Positions 34,535-45,932 of a stretch of 64,000 nucleotides of DNA are shown piece by piece. The notes beneath the pieces were generated by a model. It saw only the letters and a list, made by a program, of their open reading frames with translations. It did not search any database and was not told the origin of the DNA. The stretch comes from Porodaedalea pini (lineage: Eukaryota; Basidiomycota; Agaricomycetes; Hymenochaetales; Hymenochaetaceae). Positions within the stretch are counted from its first letter, which is position 1; each line of letters opens with the position of its first letter. The stretch spans positions 62,001 through 126,000 of the forward strand of contig NBAY01000033.1 in assembly GCA_002794775.1 (NCBI GenBank), in the 5' to 3' direction. The position numbers and the translations under genes were made by a program.

Positions 34535-35106
34535 CTCTGTCAATTCTTCACAGAATCATTTCAAAAATGTTGCCAAATTCATTTTTCAACAGCTTCTAAA
34601 TGTTTGTGAGCTTAGTAGACAGAAGGTGGAATATTGAGGCTGCAGTAGTGAGAATGGGTGTTTTTCTAGAAAAAACTCCTTCCCAGATTTTTCCTGAGCT
34701 CAATTTTGAAGCTAATGACATGAAACTTGTTGGAGAATGGTCTATATACTATACTGTTGATGTTATGAGGGATGAACTAGAGTGAATGTCTCCTCTTGTC
34801 CTGTTTGACTGTTGTGCTGAAACCCTCAAACTCATCCAAATTTGCTTGACTCAGACAGTTGTCAAAAAATTGCCTGCATTGTTATAAGCCATCTATAATT
34901 TAATATACAGTATAGATACCATTCTCCAATAAGGTTCATGTCATTAGCTTCAAAATTGAGCTCAGGAAAAATCTGGGAAGGAGGTTTTCTCAAAAAACAC
35001 CCATTTTCACTACTGCAGTCTCAATATTCCACCTTCTGTCCTCTAAGCTCACATAAATTTAGAAACTTTTCTGAAGAGTTTTTGTGAAGAATTGAGCGAG
35101 ATATGA
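34535..35106. repeat. Second fold-back element, ~210-bp arms
   Basis: Left arm about 34535-34750 and right arm about 34905-35106 are imperfect reverse complements (for example AGACAGAAGGTGGAATATTG against CAATATTCCACCTTCTGTC). The spacer is about 150 bases. More diverged than the 13-kb element and unrelated to it in sequence. The arms carry indels, so it is older. A 61-codon frame in the left arm has no support as a gene. Confidence 0.8.
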
Positions 35107-35269
35107 TGTATTTTGTATTTGGAGGCACTTCAGGTGACAAAAACTGCTAAGTCCAATTTCCCACACTTGGATGTGTCATCCACAGAAGAGGTGTGGGAAC
35201 TTGATCACATGTATGTTGGTTTTGACGTGACACACCACACATCGCCTTCACATCTGCTGCCACTCCAAT

Positions 35270-37085
35270 ATGTCTGGTGCCGACGTCCTTACAGAATGTC
35301 TGAAAACCCCCTCAATCACACCCACCGCAACCATCATACACGAAGTGGTAGCCTCACCGGCCGCCTGGTGGGATGCACTCACTGCTGCAGGCAACATGCC
35401 GTCCCGACTTCTGACCTTCAACTTATTAGAATGCTCGTCTTCAAGCCGAAGACCGTAAAGTCTGCCGCAACAGTTCCTGTTGTCGTCATTGCACGCATCG
35501 CCGGACCTGCTAAAATAATTTTTTGTGTTGGACAAGGACTCCCATGAGCCCAGTCTCTTTATCTGTCCACACGCATTGTTAAAGTTTGTCCAGTTTCACC
35601 ATTAGCACTTGACGCAAACACATTCCCAAAGGTTGTCACGGTCCTTGATGCATCACTCACATCATCGACTTCTCTCTTCGCCGTACATGCACTCGCCTCT
35701 GATTTTACCGTCTTCCTCCCTGGAACCAACATTGCTTCATACTGGTGTGTCTCAAAACGGAGACCAAGCTTCACAAGGTAGATTTTGTGGAACTCAAGGC
35801 CGAGGCTGTGGCGCCTGCTGTGCACACGTCTGCAATTGTCGCCCAGGAAAAGGCAACGAAAGAGGAAGGGAGAATTGACGGCACGGTGAAGATTGCTATT
35901 GGCATGAAGAAAGGCTCGACTTCCCGGGTTGGTATACGAACGTGCGTTGATTGTTCTGTAATCCTCACTTTGTGCTGACAAATATTATAGGCGCTGATTA
36001 AGGTCAGTATGACATGCGTCTTCAGAGGGAGCTCCGAGCTTGAGGAGCCCATAGCAATCTGTCCGACTACAGAAACGGTCATGTATCCCTACTGAAGTAC
36101 GGGAAATTCTCAATTTACATCGTCACGTGTACGAGGTGCTGCTTACCGTACTCGTCATCACAGGCATCAAGTCGGACAAGGAGAAGTTTGCCGGTGGTCT
36201 TTACACGATGACCGGCTGTGGCATCCAAGCTGCGACGTCGCATTGCCTTGGCCAAGACTTCTCACGGCCAGAGATGTTCAACGTCGTGGTCTCAGACCTG
36301 GACGATCCGCAGGGTACGGGTCTGAATGGTGGCAAATTATTCTGTGGCAGAACACGTGGAGCCTTAGCACACGCATGGTCGGAATCATGGTCATGATTCG
36401 TGGCGACAACCAGGGTCTTGTTCTCCCATCACGCGTCGCTCGTTCTCCTGCGGTATTACCATGCGCACTAATAAGCAGGAGTTATACGACCGCTGTGAGG
36501 AGCTCGCAAAGACGCTCAGGAAAGCGCGAAGGTGGATGTACGGGACGGCTACACTCCTGGCTACAAGTTCAATGACTGGAAACAGAAGGCGCGAAAATTC
36601 AATTATTCCTTATTTCTCGGTTTTCCTGTGGTCTTACAAATGGCTTTTTGTCCAGGTGCTCCACTTCACCTTGAACTCAGTCCAGTTGATATCCAGAAGA
36701 AGCAAACACTTTCTGTGTGACGTGATACGGGCTTGAAGGAGACTGCCATACCTGCACTTCTCAAGACTATTCAACAGGAGATGTTCGAGCACGCAAAGGC
36801 AAGGTACATGTCTTGCCTGCACGTCGTGACAATGGGACGATGTCGTGCTGACACTGCTTCATACTTGCGTGCTCTCAGAACCGGCAAGACCAAGCTTCAC
36901 AAGGTAGATTTTGTGGAACTCAAGATCGATGCTGCGGCGTGCCTTACATCGTCGCATGTACAAAAGGAGCTGCTTGCTGTACCCATCATCCTGGGCATCA
37001 AGTCTGAGAAGAAGTTTGCCGGTGGTCTGTACATGATGACCGTGAAAGGCTTCATTCCGACGACCGGCCGTGGCATCCTTTTAGT
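35270..37085 (+). pseudogene. Prolyl-tRNA synthetase pseudogene, mosaic of two partial copies
   Basis: Pieces of a eukaryotic cytosolic prolyl-tRNA synthetase with its N-terminal editing-like domain appear in order but in changing frames: SITPTATIIHEVVASPAAWW, LVFKPKTVKSAATVPVVVI, FPKVVTVLDASL, then GIKSDKEKFAGGLYTMT, ATSHCLGQDFS, VGIMVMIRGDNQGLVLPSRV (class II motif 3 region), ELYDRCEELAKTLRKA, DGYTPGYKFNDW and LELSPVDIQKKQTLSV. The whole aminoacylation motif 1 region is missing near 36060-36110. From about 36850 an N-terminal piece (YLRALRTGKTKLHKVDFVEL) is joined directly to a second copy of GIKSEKKFAGGLYMMTVKGF, so part is duplicated. Introns and frameshifts make it non-functional. Confidence 0.85.
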
Positions 37086-37312
37086 TTAGTAGTTAATGTT
37101 TAGGAATATTATGGAATACACTAATAAAGAGTCGGAAATGCTAAGATAAGTAACAAAATGGGATTGGAATACCATTGGAATGTAAGTGGAATGTAATTGG
37201 AATGCAGCAGAATGCACAGCGTAGGGAATGACCTTTAGGAATGATGCGGAATTGGAATGAGCCAGAATCACTTAGAATTTCTGGCGCATTCCAATGATTC
37301 CACCAGTTCCGG
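37086..37312. repeat. GGAATG-rich degenerate tract
   Basis: Recurrent TTGGAATG, GTGGAATG, ATTGGAATGCAG, GGAATGATGCGGAATTGGAATG units, ending in ATTCCAATGATTCC, i.e. partly self-complementary at the right end. Similar in composition to 34085-34380. It immediately follows the prolyl-tRNA synthetase pseudogene. Confidence 0.6.
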
Positions 37313-37957
37313 CCAGGAGGGTTTTCCTGATGTGGTGACGGGCTTGTGGCTTACTTGGAGCATGTGTGTGCCTTCCTGTTTACTTTTTTCGAAATTGGTG
37401 AAAGTCCACCACTCTTATCATTATTGCATCATGTATACAGGGTGGCCCTTATCATGCAGCTTCCCTTTATAAAAATCTTCTCAAGCCAGAGTGCTGAAGT
37501 CATTATAAACATAGTTGGTATTTTAATTCACTGAAAAGTGTGACATGCAATACGTGAAGTGCATTATATCATTCATAGTCTCTGTCCTTGTGAATAAAGG
37601 CAGCACTGTGCACCATTCAAAGTTAAGTCCGTCATGGAAAAGAGGAAAGTGACAAATGAATTGTGCCGTGTTACAACCACAAGCACGTACCGGTCTTGCT
37701 CGTTGTATATCCTCCCTATCGAAGTCTAAGCGACTACTAACTAGATAACTCAGTTATATGACAACTGACAAGACATGGTGTCTCCGCGACTTTCGAGTAA
37801 AACAATTGAAAGAGAGAAAATGCAAGAGAAGTGAGCCAACTAGGATTTCTGGATCCTCCGGGTCTCAAGCTAGAATATAAGACGGATGCCAATGAATGGG
37901 GAGCTTTGCCTGAAATATGTAGTTCATGGTAAAGTCAGTAAAGTAAGACTGCCGCAC
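37313..37957. other. Island sequence, nothing recognised
   Basis: No exon or repeat with a clear identity before the LINE insertion. It presumably includes the original distal upstream region of nab2, now separated from it by the LINE. Confidence 0.35.
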
Positions 37958-38806
37958 CGATTCGCTAAACAGCGCTCAATTGATTTTTTCGGATGACCGG
38001 AGACATGCCAACTTCATCATCACCTTCCGACGAGTTTGCGGCATCTTCTTAGCGCTACATCATCCAGCATCGTCGATCACCATCCAATGGCTCCCCTCAC
38101 ATATGGGAGTCCTAGGCAATTCCAGAGCGGACCAGCTCACAAAAAACACAGCTACTCTACCCAACCCGGAACCTATCCCGGGTTCTGTTCAGAAACAGTC
38201 CGCACTTTTTTCCCTCGCGCTCGTCCAGGAGTGGAAAAGGTGCATGATCAACCTACATGGTCATCGTTCTATCGTGGAACCCGAGTCGTTCGTATTATAC
38301 CCTACTCGAACACTCCGACCCTTCTTGAAACTTTCGCCTGAGAAGCGGATACATCGCATCGTCCTTTCGCGCGCATCGAGCCTCATGCTCAACGCGCTTG
38401 ACCTGCACAATCGAGACCTAACCCCACGGTGTCCCGATCCTCTTTGTTCCAGACATGATGTCCGTCACATCCTTAATTCCTGTATTTTCTTTTCCCATAT
38501 TTGCATTGGCCTCTTTCACCATTGTTCACTTGATCTCGCGTTTAATAGTTGGTTTCGTCCCAATAACTTCATCCTTCTTCTTAAATTTGCATATTTTTCG
38601 TTCCGTCGTCCTCCGGACGAGATGCCCATATTCTCTGAACTACCATCATCTTATCATACTTAACGTCCCTTTACATTCCAAGTCACGAATTCATTACGCC
38701 TAGTCTAACACATCATTCACGCGACACGTCCGTATTTTTTTCCTTTCCTCGGTTTTGCTTTTTGTTTGTAGTCGCCGTGCAGTACGTAGTAGCAGTAGGC
38801 ATTATA
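37958..38806 (+). mobile_element. 5'-truncated non-LTR retrotransposon (RNase H end)
   Basis: The element opens inside an RNase H domain: TDSLNSAQ (the second-Asp region) then SITIQWLPSHMGVLGNSRAD, the conserved end of LINE-type RNase H, continuing to a C-terminal zinc-finger-like CPDPLCSRHDVRHILNSC and a stop near 38661. A 13-base direct repeat AAGACTGCCGCAC stands at 37945-37957 and again at 38807-38819, so this is a target-site duplication around an 849-bp insertion that was truncated during reverse transcription. No poly-A; the 3' end is AGTAGCAGTAGGCATTAT. It ends about 105 bp before the nab2 ATG. Confidence 0.88.
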
Positions 38807-38924
38807 AAGACTGCCGCACGTGACGGACGCTTTGTATTCGTGAGAAACCGTGCTGACCGCGGTGACAATCAAGCTGTTGTTGTGCCCTCTTCAGAATCTT
38901 CTGCCATCCTCGAAGACACATATC

Positions 38925-41003
38925 ATGACATTCGACCTTACCATTGGCACAGAACCCGCGCAGGCTCTACAGGTACGTCCATTATATATAATGACATGAA
39001 TAGGCACTTACGGTTCTGTAGGAGTCCATTCAGGATGAGTTGCAGAAAAGAGGCTTCAGTCCGGAAGCAGGTTCGTCTACACACTCTTTTGATCCATTGC
39101 TTTTTTCGCTGATTTGATCCAGACCCAGTCATGGCAGAATACATCACCATCATGCTTATCAACAATAAGACAGCGGGTGAGTGCGTTTCCAGTGCTATCA
39201 GGACTTGGTATACTGATATCCGCGATTCAGAGCAAATCACTGCGGAGCTTGAAGATTGTATGTCATATATGTTTTCCTTTTGTTTTCGTCGCTGACCCTG
39301 TCGAATAAGTGATTGGAGCTAGTGAATATGGTGTGTTGAGTTTGTTTGTGACTCCCGCTCGAATCTGTACTGAAATGATATACCTGCAGATGCAAGCTTT
39401 ACCGAGTGGCTTTTCGCCGAAGCTGCAAAGAAATCTGAACCTGCACTGGAGCCCGCAGCACCTGTCGCATCGCCTAGCAAACCAGAAGAACGTATACCAT
39501 CTGCAGACGCTGCACGCCGCGCCCCACCAGGACCCCGTGCTGGCGCCACTCCAATATACAACCATGCGCTCAGTCAGGCTCTCCCTTCGGGCTCCTTCAC
39601 TGGGCAGAAGCGCACAGCATCTGCACGCTCTCCTTCTCCTTCAAGCCAGCCCAACAAGTCTCGACGAATGGACTTGCCTACAGGTCCGCGAGCGATGCAC
39701 GGCCGGGAGCGTGAGGGCGGTTCGCGTAGTCTTTTAGATCGCATGGGCGGGCGATCACAGGGAGGACCTCGACACGGACGGGACGAAATTCAGGCTCGCA
39801 TCGAGGCAGTGACGCATCAGAATGCGATGAATGGGATGAATGGCGGTGGATTCAACAATGGTATGGGTGGAATGATGATGCCTGGGAACGATATGGCTGC
39901 GGCGGCAGCGGCTATGGGTGGCGGCATGGTAAACCCGCTCGCATTGCAAGAGATGATGATGAACCAGATGGCGCTCATGGCACAGATGGCAAACAACATG
40001 GGCATGCTCAACAATCAAGGCCAGTTTACGGGCTCCAATGGCTTGCCGACGAACGGCGCGAACATGCCATTCCCCGACGGTCAGCAACAAAATCACCAGC
40101 AGACGCCACAGAGGCGTAATGGAGCTTCTGCTGGTCGTGGGAGGGGAAGGGGAGGCTCGTTGAGCGCGCAATGGGTCGCGCCGCACGTGGCGGAAGCCAA
40201 CAAGAGTCAGGCCTCTCCGTCGCCAGTAACGACACCTGCATCTGTAACAATTGCAGCGCCAAGTCCGAAAACCGCTGCTGTATTTACACCGACGGAGGTG
40301 GCCTCTGCAGGCTTTACCCCGCCCGCGCGTCCTCAATCTCCTTCGCTATGCAAGTTCGGGCTAAAATGCACGAATGCGCTTTGCCGGTACTCTCATCCGA
40401 GCCCCGTGGCTACACCCGAAAGTGGTGTTGTACTTAGCAACGATCCCTGCGAGGCGGGCACACAGTGTAAAGACAAAGACTGCATTAAGGCGCACGTCAG
40501 TCCAGCTGCCGTCGGTGTCTCCTCCGGTAAGCAGATTTTTACTCAGGTTATACTGCCTTTCACCGCGCTAACCTGTTTTCCTTGGCTTAGTACCCGCCAA
40601 GTCGAAACCGAAAGTCGAGGCTGTGTCTAGCCCGCTTAAGGCGCCGTGCAGATACGGTGCAAATTGTACAAAAGCCGCCAGCGGCAACTGTCCGTTCTCG
40701 CACCCTTTCATCCCTAAATCCACTTCGCACGCGCAGACGGTACAATGTCGATTCGGTGCTGCCTGCACGCGCGCAGCGTGCCCTTTCCAGCATCCGCCAG
40801 GACGTGTTCTTCCGGGGACGTTCCACCGTGGACTCGCGGAGAACGCGCCGACGGTTGCAGTACCAACGCCTGAGACAGGCTCTATGGGCGGACCGAGTCC
40901 ACATCGTTCCGTCGTGTTCAACAGGCCGTCACCTGCTGGTGTGGAGAAGGACAAATCCGAACCGAAGGAGAACGAAAATACAGTCGTCGAGGCTGCTGCT
41001 TGA
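38925..41003 (+). CDS. nab2: Nab2/ZC3H14-type poly(A)-binding zinc finger protein
   Basis: Seven exons (38925-38972, 39022-39070, 39123-39176, 39231-39257, 39310-39330, 39390-40526, 40591-41003) give 582 aa. The N-terminal 75 residues form the PWI-like helical domain (ESIQDELQKRGFSPEADPVM and on to FTEWLFAEAAKK) that docks Nab2 to nuclear pore factors. The centre is Met/Asn/Gly-rich followed by an Arg-Gly segment (GRGRGRGG). The C-terminus has tandem CCCH fingers: CKFGLKCTNALCRYSHP, CEAGTQCKDKDCIKAH, CRYGANCTKAASGNCPFSHP and CRFGAACTRAACPFQHP, which bind poly(A). Nab2 limits poly(A) length and packages mRNA for export. Start is the first Met in phase with the PWI domain. A LINE lies just upstream, and a dead partial copy of its 5' exons lies 6 kb upstream. 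Confidence 0.9.
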
Positions 41004-41684
41004 GCATTTCTCCGTTCTTTCTTTTTCAATGTCAAATAACGACATCTTTTTCTCTTAATTTTGGAAGCCTCGAATGCTTTCATCTCAAGTTCTTTCTCTT
41101 CTGATGCGATCTGCTGTACCAATTTCTTATTTTTTTTTTTGTGCCTCATATCCAACGTCCTATATCTGACGTCTGTCATTTTTAACTCCTATTTCACAAG
41201 ACACTCCATCGCACTTCTGTCGTGAATCGGTAGCAGTAGCGTAGCATTGCTGGTAGACAGTATACGTAGCAGATGCACGAGGGAGAGGCGATGGAGGGGA
41301 CAAATAAAAGAAGAGATCATTGAAGGGTGTTGTGCAAATGAGACGCACACCCGGGAATCCCTCGCACGCATTCATGCTTTTGAGTCTTCTGTTCTTCATT
41401 CCGTGTAAGTTGGTCGGAGATGTCCGTGAATTCAGCAATTTAGAGCGCAGAAGTTTGTGCCGGAAGTGATGAAGCAGAGTCTAGAGTTCATACCTACTGT
41501 GCAATTACGTGTGCTGCTTCATAAGTGCACCATCTAGAAATATATCGAGTTGGACCACAGATAGTGAGATTTCATCGAAGCGTATACAAAGCTAGTGTGA
41601 GATAAATTCCAGTTTGAATACTGCGCGCAACGTCGTCGTCAGAATTGCATTCCTCTATCATCAAACGCCAAACGCCTTCCCTCT
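41004..41684. other. Convergent intergenic region
   Basis: Holds the 3' ends of nab2 and the glycerate-kinase-like gene. No exon is supported; a 92-codon minus-strand frame at 41160-41438 has no family features. Confidence 0.45.
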
Positions 41685-42902
41685 TCAGAATTCATTGACA
41701 GAAACCAGCTCACGCTCTTCGTCTATCGCCACCTTGAGCCCGTTTCCCAGCCAGCGCGGACGGCGGTGTGTCCCGGACTCATCTACGTAGCCTTGCTCGA
41801 TGCCGTCCCCAAAGAAGACATAGCCCGGGATGTAGCGGTCGATGAAGCTGTTTCGAAGCACGGAGGTCAGTGTTGCCATCCGGAGATGATTTAATCATGG
41901 TGGGTTGCAACGAAACGAAGTAAGAGGAGATGAAGAAAGGGAAGAGAAGAAGAGAGACGCACGTCTTGACTTGCTCGTCCGTCATTCCCTTGCCTCCATT
42001 CGTCGCCTTCATGTTGTGCTCCTGCTGGAGACGCCACTTGTAGATAAGCGAATACGGCGTTGCATCTGGAGGCTTGACCTGTATGACAAGTAGTTAATGG
42101 ACTTGGTCTCGTTTTAGACAGAAATGAGTGCTTGCCTGCACGAACGCGTCAAAGAACTCCCACCACTTGACATAGTGCCATAAATTCTGGTTTATCTGCA
42201 GAATGTCTTCCTGTTTGAAGGATGCCTGCAAGTCAAGGATGCCCTCAAGGTCTGGGATGCGCTGGGCGAATCGACGCGCAATCTCAGCCGGGTCGATGGG
42301 ACAAAAGCCGACACACCAGCCCTCAAAGAGGACAACGTCAACGGGAGGACTAACAAGCACACCGCCGTCGGGTATGCGGTCTCCCTGTCCATCATAAAGA
42401 CTCTTTTCAAATACCGGAAATCGTACTCCTTTCGCATCATTTCCAGACTCAGAGCTTCCTGAACTGTTGATTGTCTTGAGCTCCTCGAGAAGCTGAGTGC
42501 CTAACTGTACATCGTGCGTGCCAGGCTGCCCACGTCCTGAAAGCAATGGGTTGTGCGGGTGACTCTGTGCGACACGTACAAGGCCGTCGTGCGGGAGGTA
42601 CAGGTCGTCAATGGAGAGCACAGCGACAGCAAGGTTATGCGGCGGCGCGCTCAGAATTTTGCTCAGATGCGAGGTCAAGAACGTCTTGCCTACAAAGATT
42701 TTTATACTGAGTTTTTCAAATAATGTGTATACCCGGCGTTGTACATACCTGATCCCTGAGGTCCCTGGAATGCGACAAAGAGCGGCGACACCGTCCTTGA
42801 GTTCACGCCCTTCCCTGTTGCAGTCGTCGTCCGATGACGCTCAAGACATGCCTTGACATGCACGACTATGGGTATAATCTTAGCAGAAAGTGAACTAGTC
42901 AT
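41685..42902 (-). CDS. P-loop kinase, D-glycerate 3-kinase / Tda10-like
   Basis: Four exons (42902-42749, 42689-42136, 42078-41963, 41847-41685) give 328 aa. The P-loop is FQGPQGSGKT, split by the first intron after its second Gly. It is followed by SIDDLYLPHDGL (the Asp-Asp of the uridine-kinase-like fold), HNPLLSGRGQPGTHD and DVVLFEGWCVGF, all characteristic of plant and fungal D-glycerate 3-kinases and yeast Tda10. Those enzymes phosphorylate glycerate or a related small molecule with ATP; the fungal substrate is uncertain. The intron between exons 2 and 3 begins GCAAGC, a GC-AG intron. I prefer the Met at 42902 (MTSSLSAK); in-frame Mets at 42911 and 43067 would lengthen the protein to 383 aa with a basic N-terminus that is not seen in the family. 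Confidence 0.83.
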
Positions 42903-43225
42903 GCGTTGCATATAGACATAGATTCCTGAGCATTTGCACCGTGGTTTCGCGGGAGTGCGTCCGGGTGACCTGAACGGCTTGGGTCCGGCCCGATGCTCAC
43001 GCTCGAAAGCAAGCCTTGGTCGGGAACTTATGGGTTTCTCGCTCTTCGTCTGCCTTTTTTTCGGCAAAGAACAGTACTAGTGCGGGGTACCGAGACTTGG
43101 AAATAAGAGGCAGTTTGAAATCTCTTGGATTGAAAGAGACGGCGTTCAAGTAGGTAACTCGGCACGTGCAAATTACGCGCGACGCGTCAGACCAAAACGC
43201 GTCTAGTAATAATAATACGTATGTA

Positions 43226-43850
43226 AGGTATGCGAAAGTTAAACTCGACAAGCTGATGTCACGTCACAGTCACAGACCCTGAACCACTCGCTTACCCATT
43301 AGGAAGGACCCTAGCGCGAAAATCGTGAGCTCAGAAAATCAAATGTTTTTGTAGATGCCTGCATGATCACTGTAGGACTTCAGGTACAGTTGTTCAATAT
43401 TTTCTGAGTTATAATCACTACCAGCATGCTCAATTTGTCTTGTGAGCTATAGCACAGTATCAATTTTGTAGCAGTGCAGAAGAATTGCTAAGCATGATTA
43501 ATAATAAAGAGAACCTACTATATTTGGAGCATATTAGTCATATAAAATTAGCCGAGAGCGCGAAAATCAATGGGTGAAATTTTCAAAAATCTGCCAGAGT
43601 ACTGTACAATTAAATATGGGCATTTGGCACAAAAAAGACTTTTGTAAAACAAGTCCTCCAAAAATCTATTTTTCAAAATTTAAGACCACAGAAATGTAGA
43701 CAACGACCATCCCAACAGTTCTGTGAGGATTGTTTGTAAATTTGTGCCAGCTGAAGATGTTGTTTCGTTGACATCGAGTGAAGCCAGATTAGGCAAGTAA
43801 GGTTAGCGCCACCCGCGTCACACCTTGTCGAGTTTAACTTTCGCATACCT
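43226..43850. mobile_element. 625-bp MITE with TA target duplication
   Basis: Terminal inverted repeats of about 27 bases: AGGTATGCGAAAGTTAAACT and on to CGACAAG at the left end, reverse complement at 43824-43850. TA lies on each side (43224-43225 and 43851-43852). Interior AT-rich without coding capacity. A non-autonomous Tc1/mariner-type element; its ends are unrelated to the two elements in the 29-32 kb region. Confidence 0.87.
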
Positions 43851-44325
43851 TACTCTAGAGCGAAAGCGATTCAAGAAATAGTAAACTTTTCTCCGGATTT
43901 GTCACAATACCAGTTGAACGAATCCATTGTTTATTGTGAATATTGGCAACTGTAAGTGTACGAGAAAGTATTTGTTCTCTCCCTCTCCCTCTCCAGTCTC
44001 AAGGCTCAGTGAGTCAGTGCTGTTCATTTTCCTATGCACTCGGTTCATTTAGAGCACATACAAATGTATAGGAAGCGAGCACAGATAAAGGAAGTACGTG
44101 TCGCACAATTTTGCATATATGAGATGGGCGATGAGCGGTTCGTCACTGAGTCCATTAAATATACTCGGGCATTTTAATGGAACAGATCGAGCTCCGATCG
44201 CTACTAGAATGAGCAGTCGGTATCTATGACAGTCGCAAATAGAATACAAGAGGCATATAATGTAAATATAGGTGCTAAAGACCAGAATATATACGTATGT
44301 CAATGTTGACAAAGTCCGAGGGGAA
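43851..44325. other. Intergenic, 3' side of the uncharacterised minus-strand gene
   Basis: No coding signal. A short (CTCTCC) run occurs near 43980. Confidence 0.4.
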
Positions 44326-45932
44326 TCAAGAAGAGTCTGTTATCTGGAGACCGGTGAGGTTCTCGCCGACAGAGCCAGGGCTGTCATCCAGATCCATATC
44401 TGTGTCTGTGGCCAAGGAACCCTCGCTGGAAGTAGACCAAGCAGGTGAGAAAGGACGACGTGTCACCGGAGATGGTGTGATTGATCGGGGAGCCCACGAA
44501 GTACCAGGCGGAGCAGGATAAGTTGGGTCAGCTTTCCATGACCTCTCCGAGAATTTGATTCTCTCTTCCACGGCAGCGCCATCCACGACTTCCAGCTCCG
44601 AAGCGAACGTAACAATATAGTGACGGATGCGAAGCAGTAGCAAGAAGAAAAGGCAGGCTTGTTCCACGACTTGTAGGTCAAAGTCTTCTGCATATAAACG
44701 GACTATTTGAATCTGTTTTGCAGCTCAGCAGCAGTTGAAATGATACAGTTCGCAGCAGGCTTACTTGGTTGTCCTTCCAGTAAGCGACAGACGCTCGCGC
44801 CTTGCCGGCATTGCAAGCAATGCCAAACATCGACTCCTTGTCAAATCCAAGTAGACGCCGTTGCTGCATACAAGCTCCAAAGGAGAAATGCAGCTCATTT
44901 GTGGCTTCGTTGAGTACAGAATGGCCTGATCCGTCTTTGTGCTTTACGACAAGATGGGGGACGCATACGACAGGAGAATCGTGCATTGCCTTGTCTACTC
45001 TTAGTTCCTTGAATACTTGAGAATCCAGGCTGAACATTGATGGACTTGGGTAGAGTGACGTTGCGACAACTGTGTCAACGATGTCCCTCCTTTGCACATT
45101 CAACGCTGTGCTGGAATACGGCATATCAAGAGCCAGACCACAGCTGCGTTAGAGGGTAGAAAAAGTATCGGCTTCATAGAACAGGGTGAGACTTTTCTAG
45201 AACTCACATGAAGTCGCACTCGGTTGGACTTGGGACATTCGCAAGTATTCGAGGCTTAACGAACGCCTTACGGATTATATTATCAACTGGTATCCTCCAG
45301 TTCATTTCGCCTTTCATTTGCCGAATATGCAGCCTAGCGAGCTCCGCAGCCTCTTCTTCGATGCGCTCATAAGAACTCTTAAGAGCGGCATCTTCTTCAA
45401 CAAGCATATCCACACGTCTTGCTCCCGGCAATGGAGCGATTCGATTTGAAGAAGTTCGGTTATTGCTCTGGGAGAAAACATCAACGTCAGGAAGAGCGAC
45501 CAAATAGCAAGCGCACCTCCTCAAAAATCCAATCAGGGAGTCTGACGTCCAATAAATAGTTTCCTAAGTTTCTCACCATTGGAGGCACGGGGAAAGCGTC
45601 CCATCGTGCGCCGCCACCGATTGATAATGGCATGGTGAGCGCGGTTCCGCGCCTCCACTCATCGAAAGAGTCGCTGCTCGCCAGACTATCGAAAGCGCAG
45701 TTACGTATAAGCTACTCTTGGGATCAGGAGTCAAGGAAGATAGCTCTCACCCAGAGGGGGAGAAGATTTGTGCGTCTATCGGCGAGAGAGACTGCGTAAG
45801 ACTATAGAGATGGCTGGATGTGGCGGCATCTGAACCTAGCGACCTCACATGGTCGAGGGAAGTCGCAGGTGAACAGGGAGGCACTGGAGATCCAGCGCTG
45901 GTCTGCACTGATGAGACTGGATCCATTATCAC
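44326..45932 (-). CDS. Uncharacterised protein
   Basis: Five exons (45932-45751, 45685-45517, 45467-45208, 45143-44765, 44712-44326) fit in phase to 458 aa. Residues 1-95 are Ser/Pro-rich and probably disordered; a conserved-looking block NLGNYLLDVRLPDWIFEE follows. The second half holds VCVPHLVVKHKDGSGHSVL, GACMQQRRLLGF, FGIACNAGKARASVAYWKDN and VVEQACLFFLLLLRIRHYI. A strand with VVxxK, a helix, then strands and a helix is the layout of PD-(D/E)XK-like folds often found in agaricomycete proteins of unknown function, but I cannot show the acidic active site. The C-terminus is acidic and low complexity. It diverges from the CSC1-like channel gene with 1.1 kb between starts. Confidence 0.65.

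Noticed and set aside
34600..34785. 61-codon frame inside the second fold-back
   Set aside because: It is part of the inverted arm, and the matching arm does not keep the frame.
39755..40336. 193-codon minus-strand frame opposite nab2
   Set aside because: It lies antisense to the Met/Asn/Gly-rich exon of nab2, has His/Arg-rich nonsense composition and no domain.
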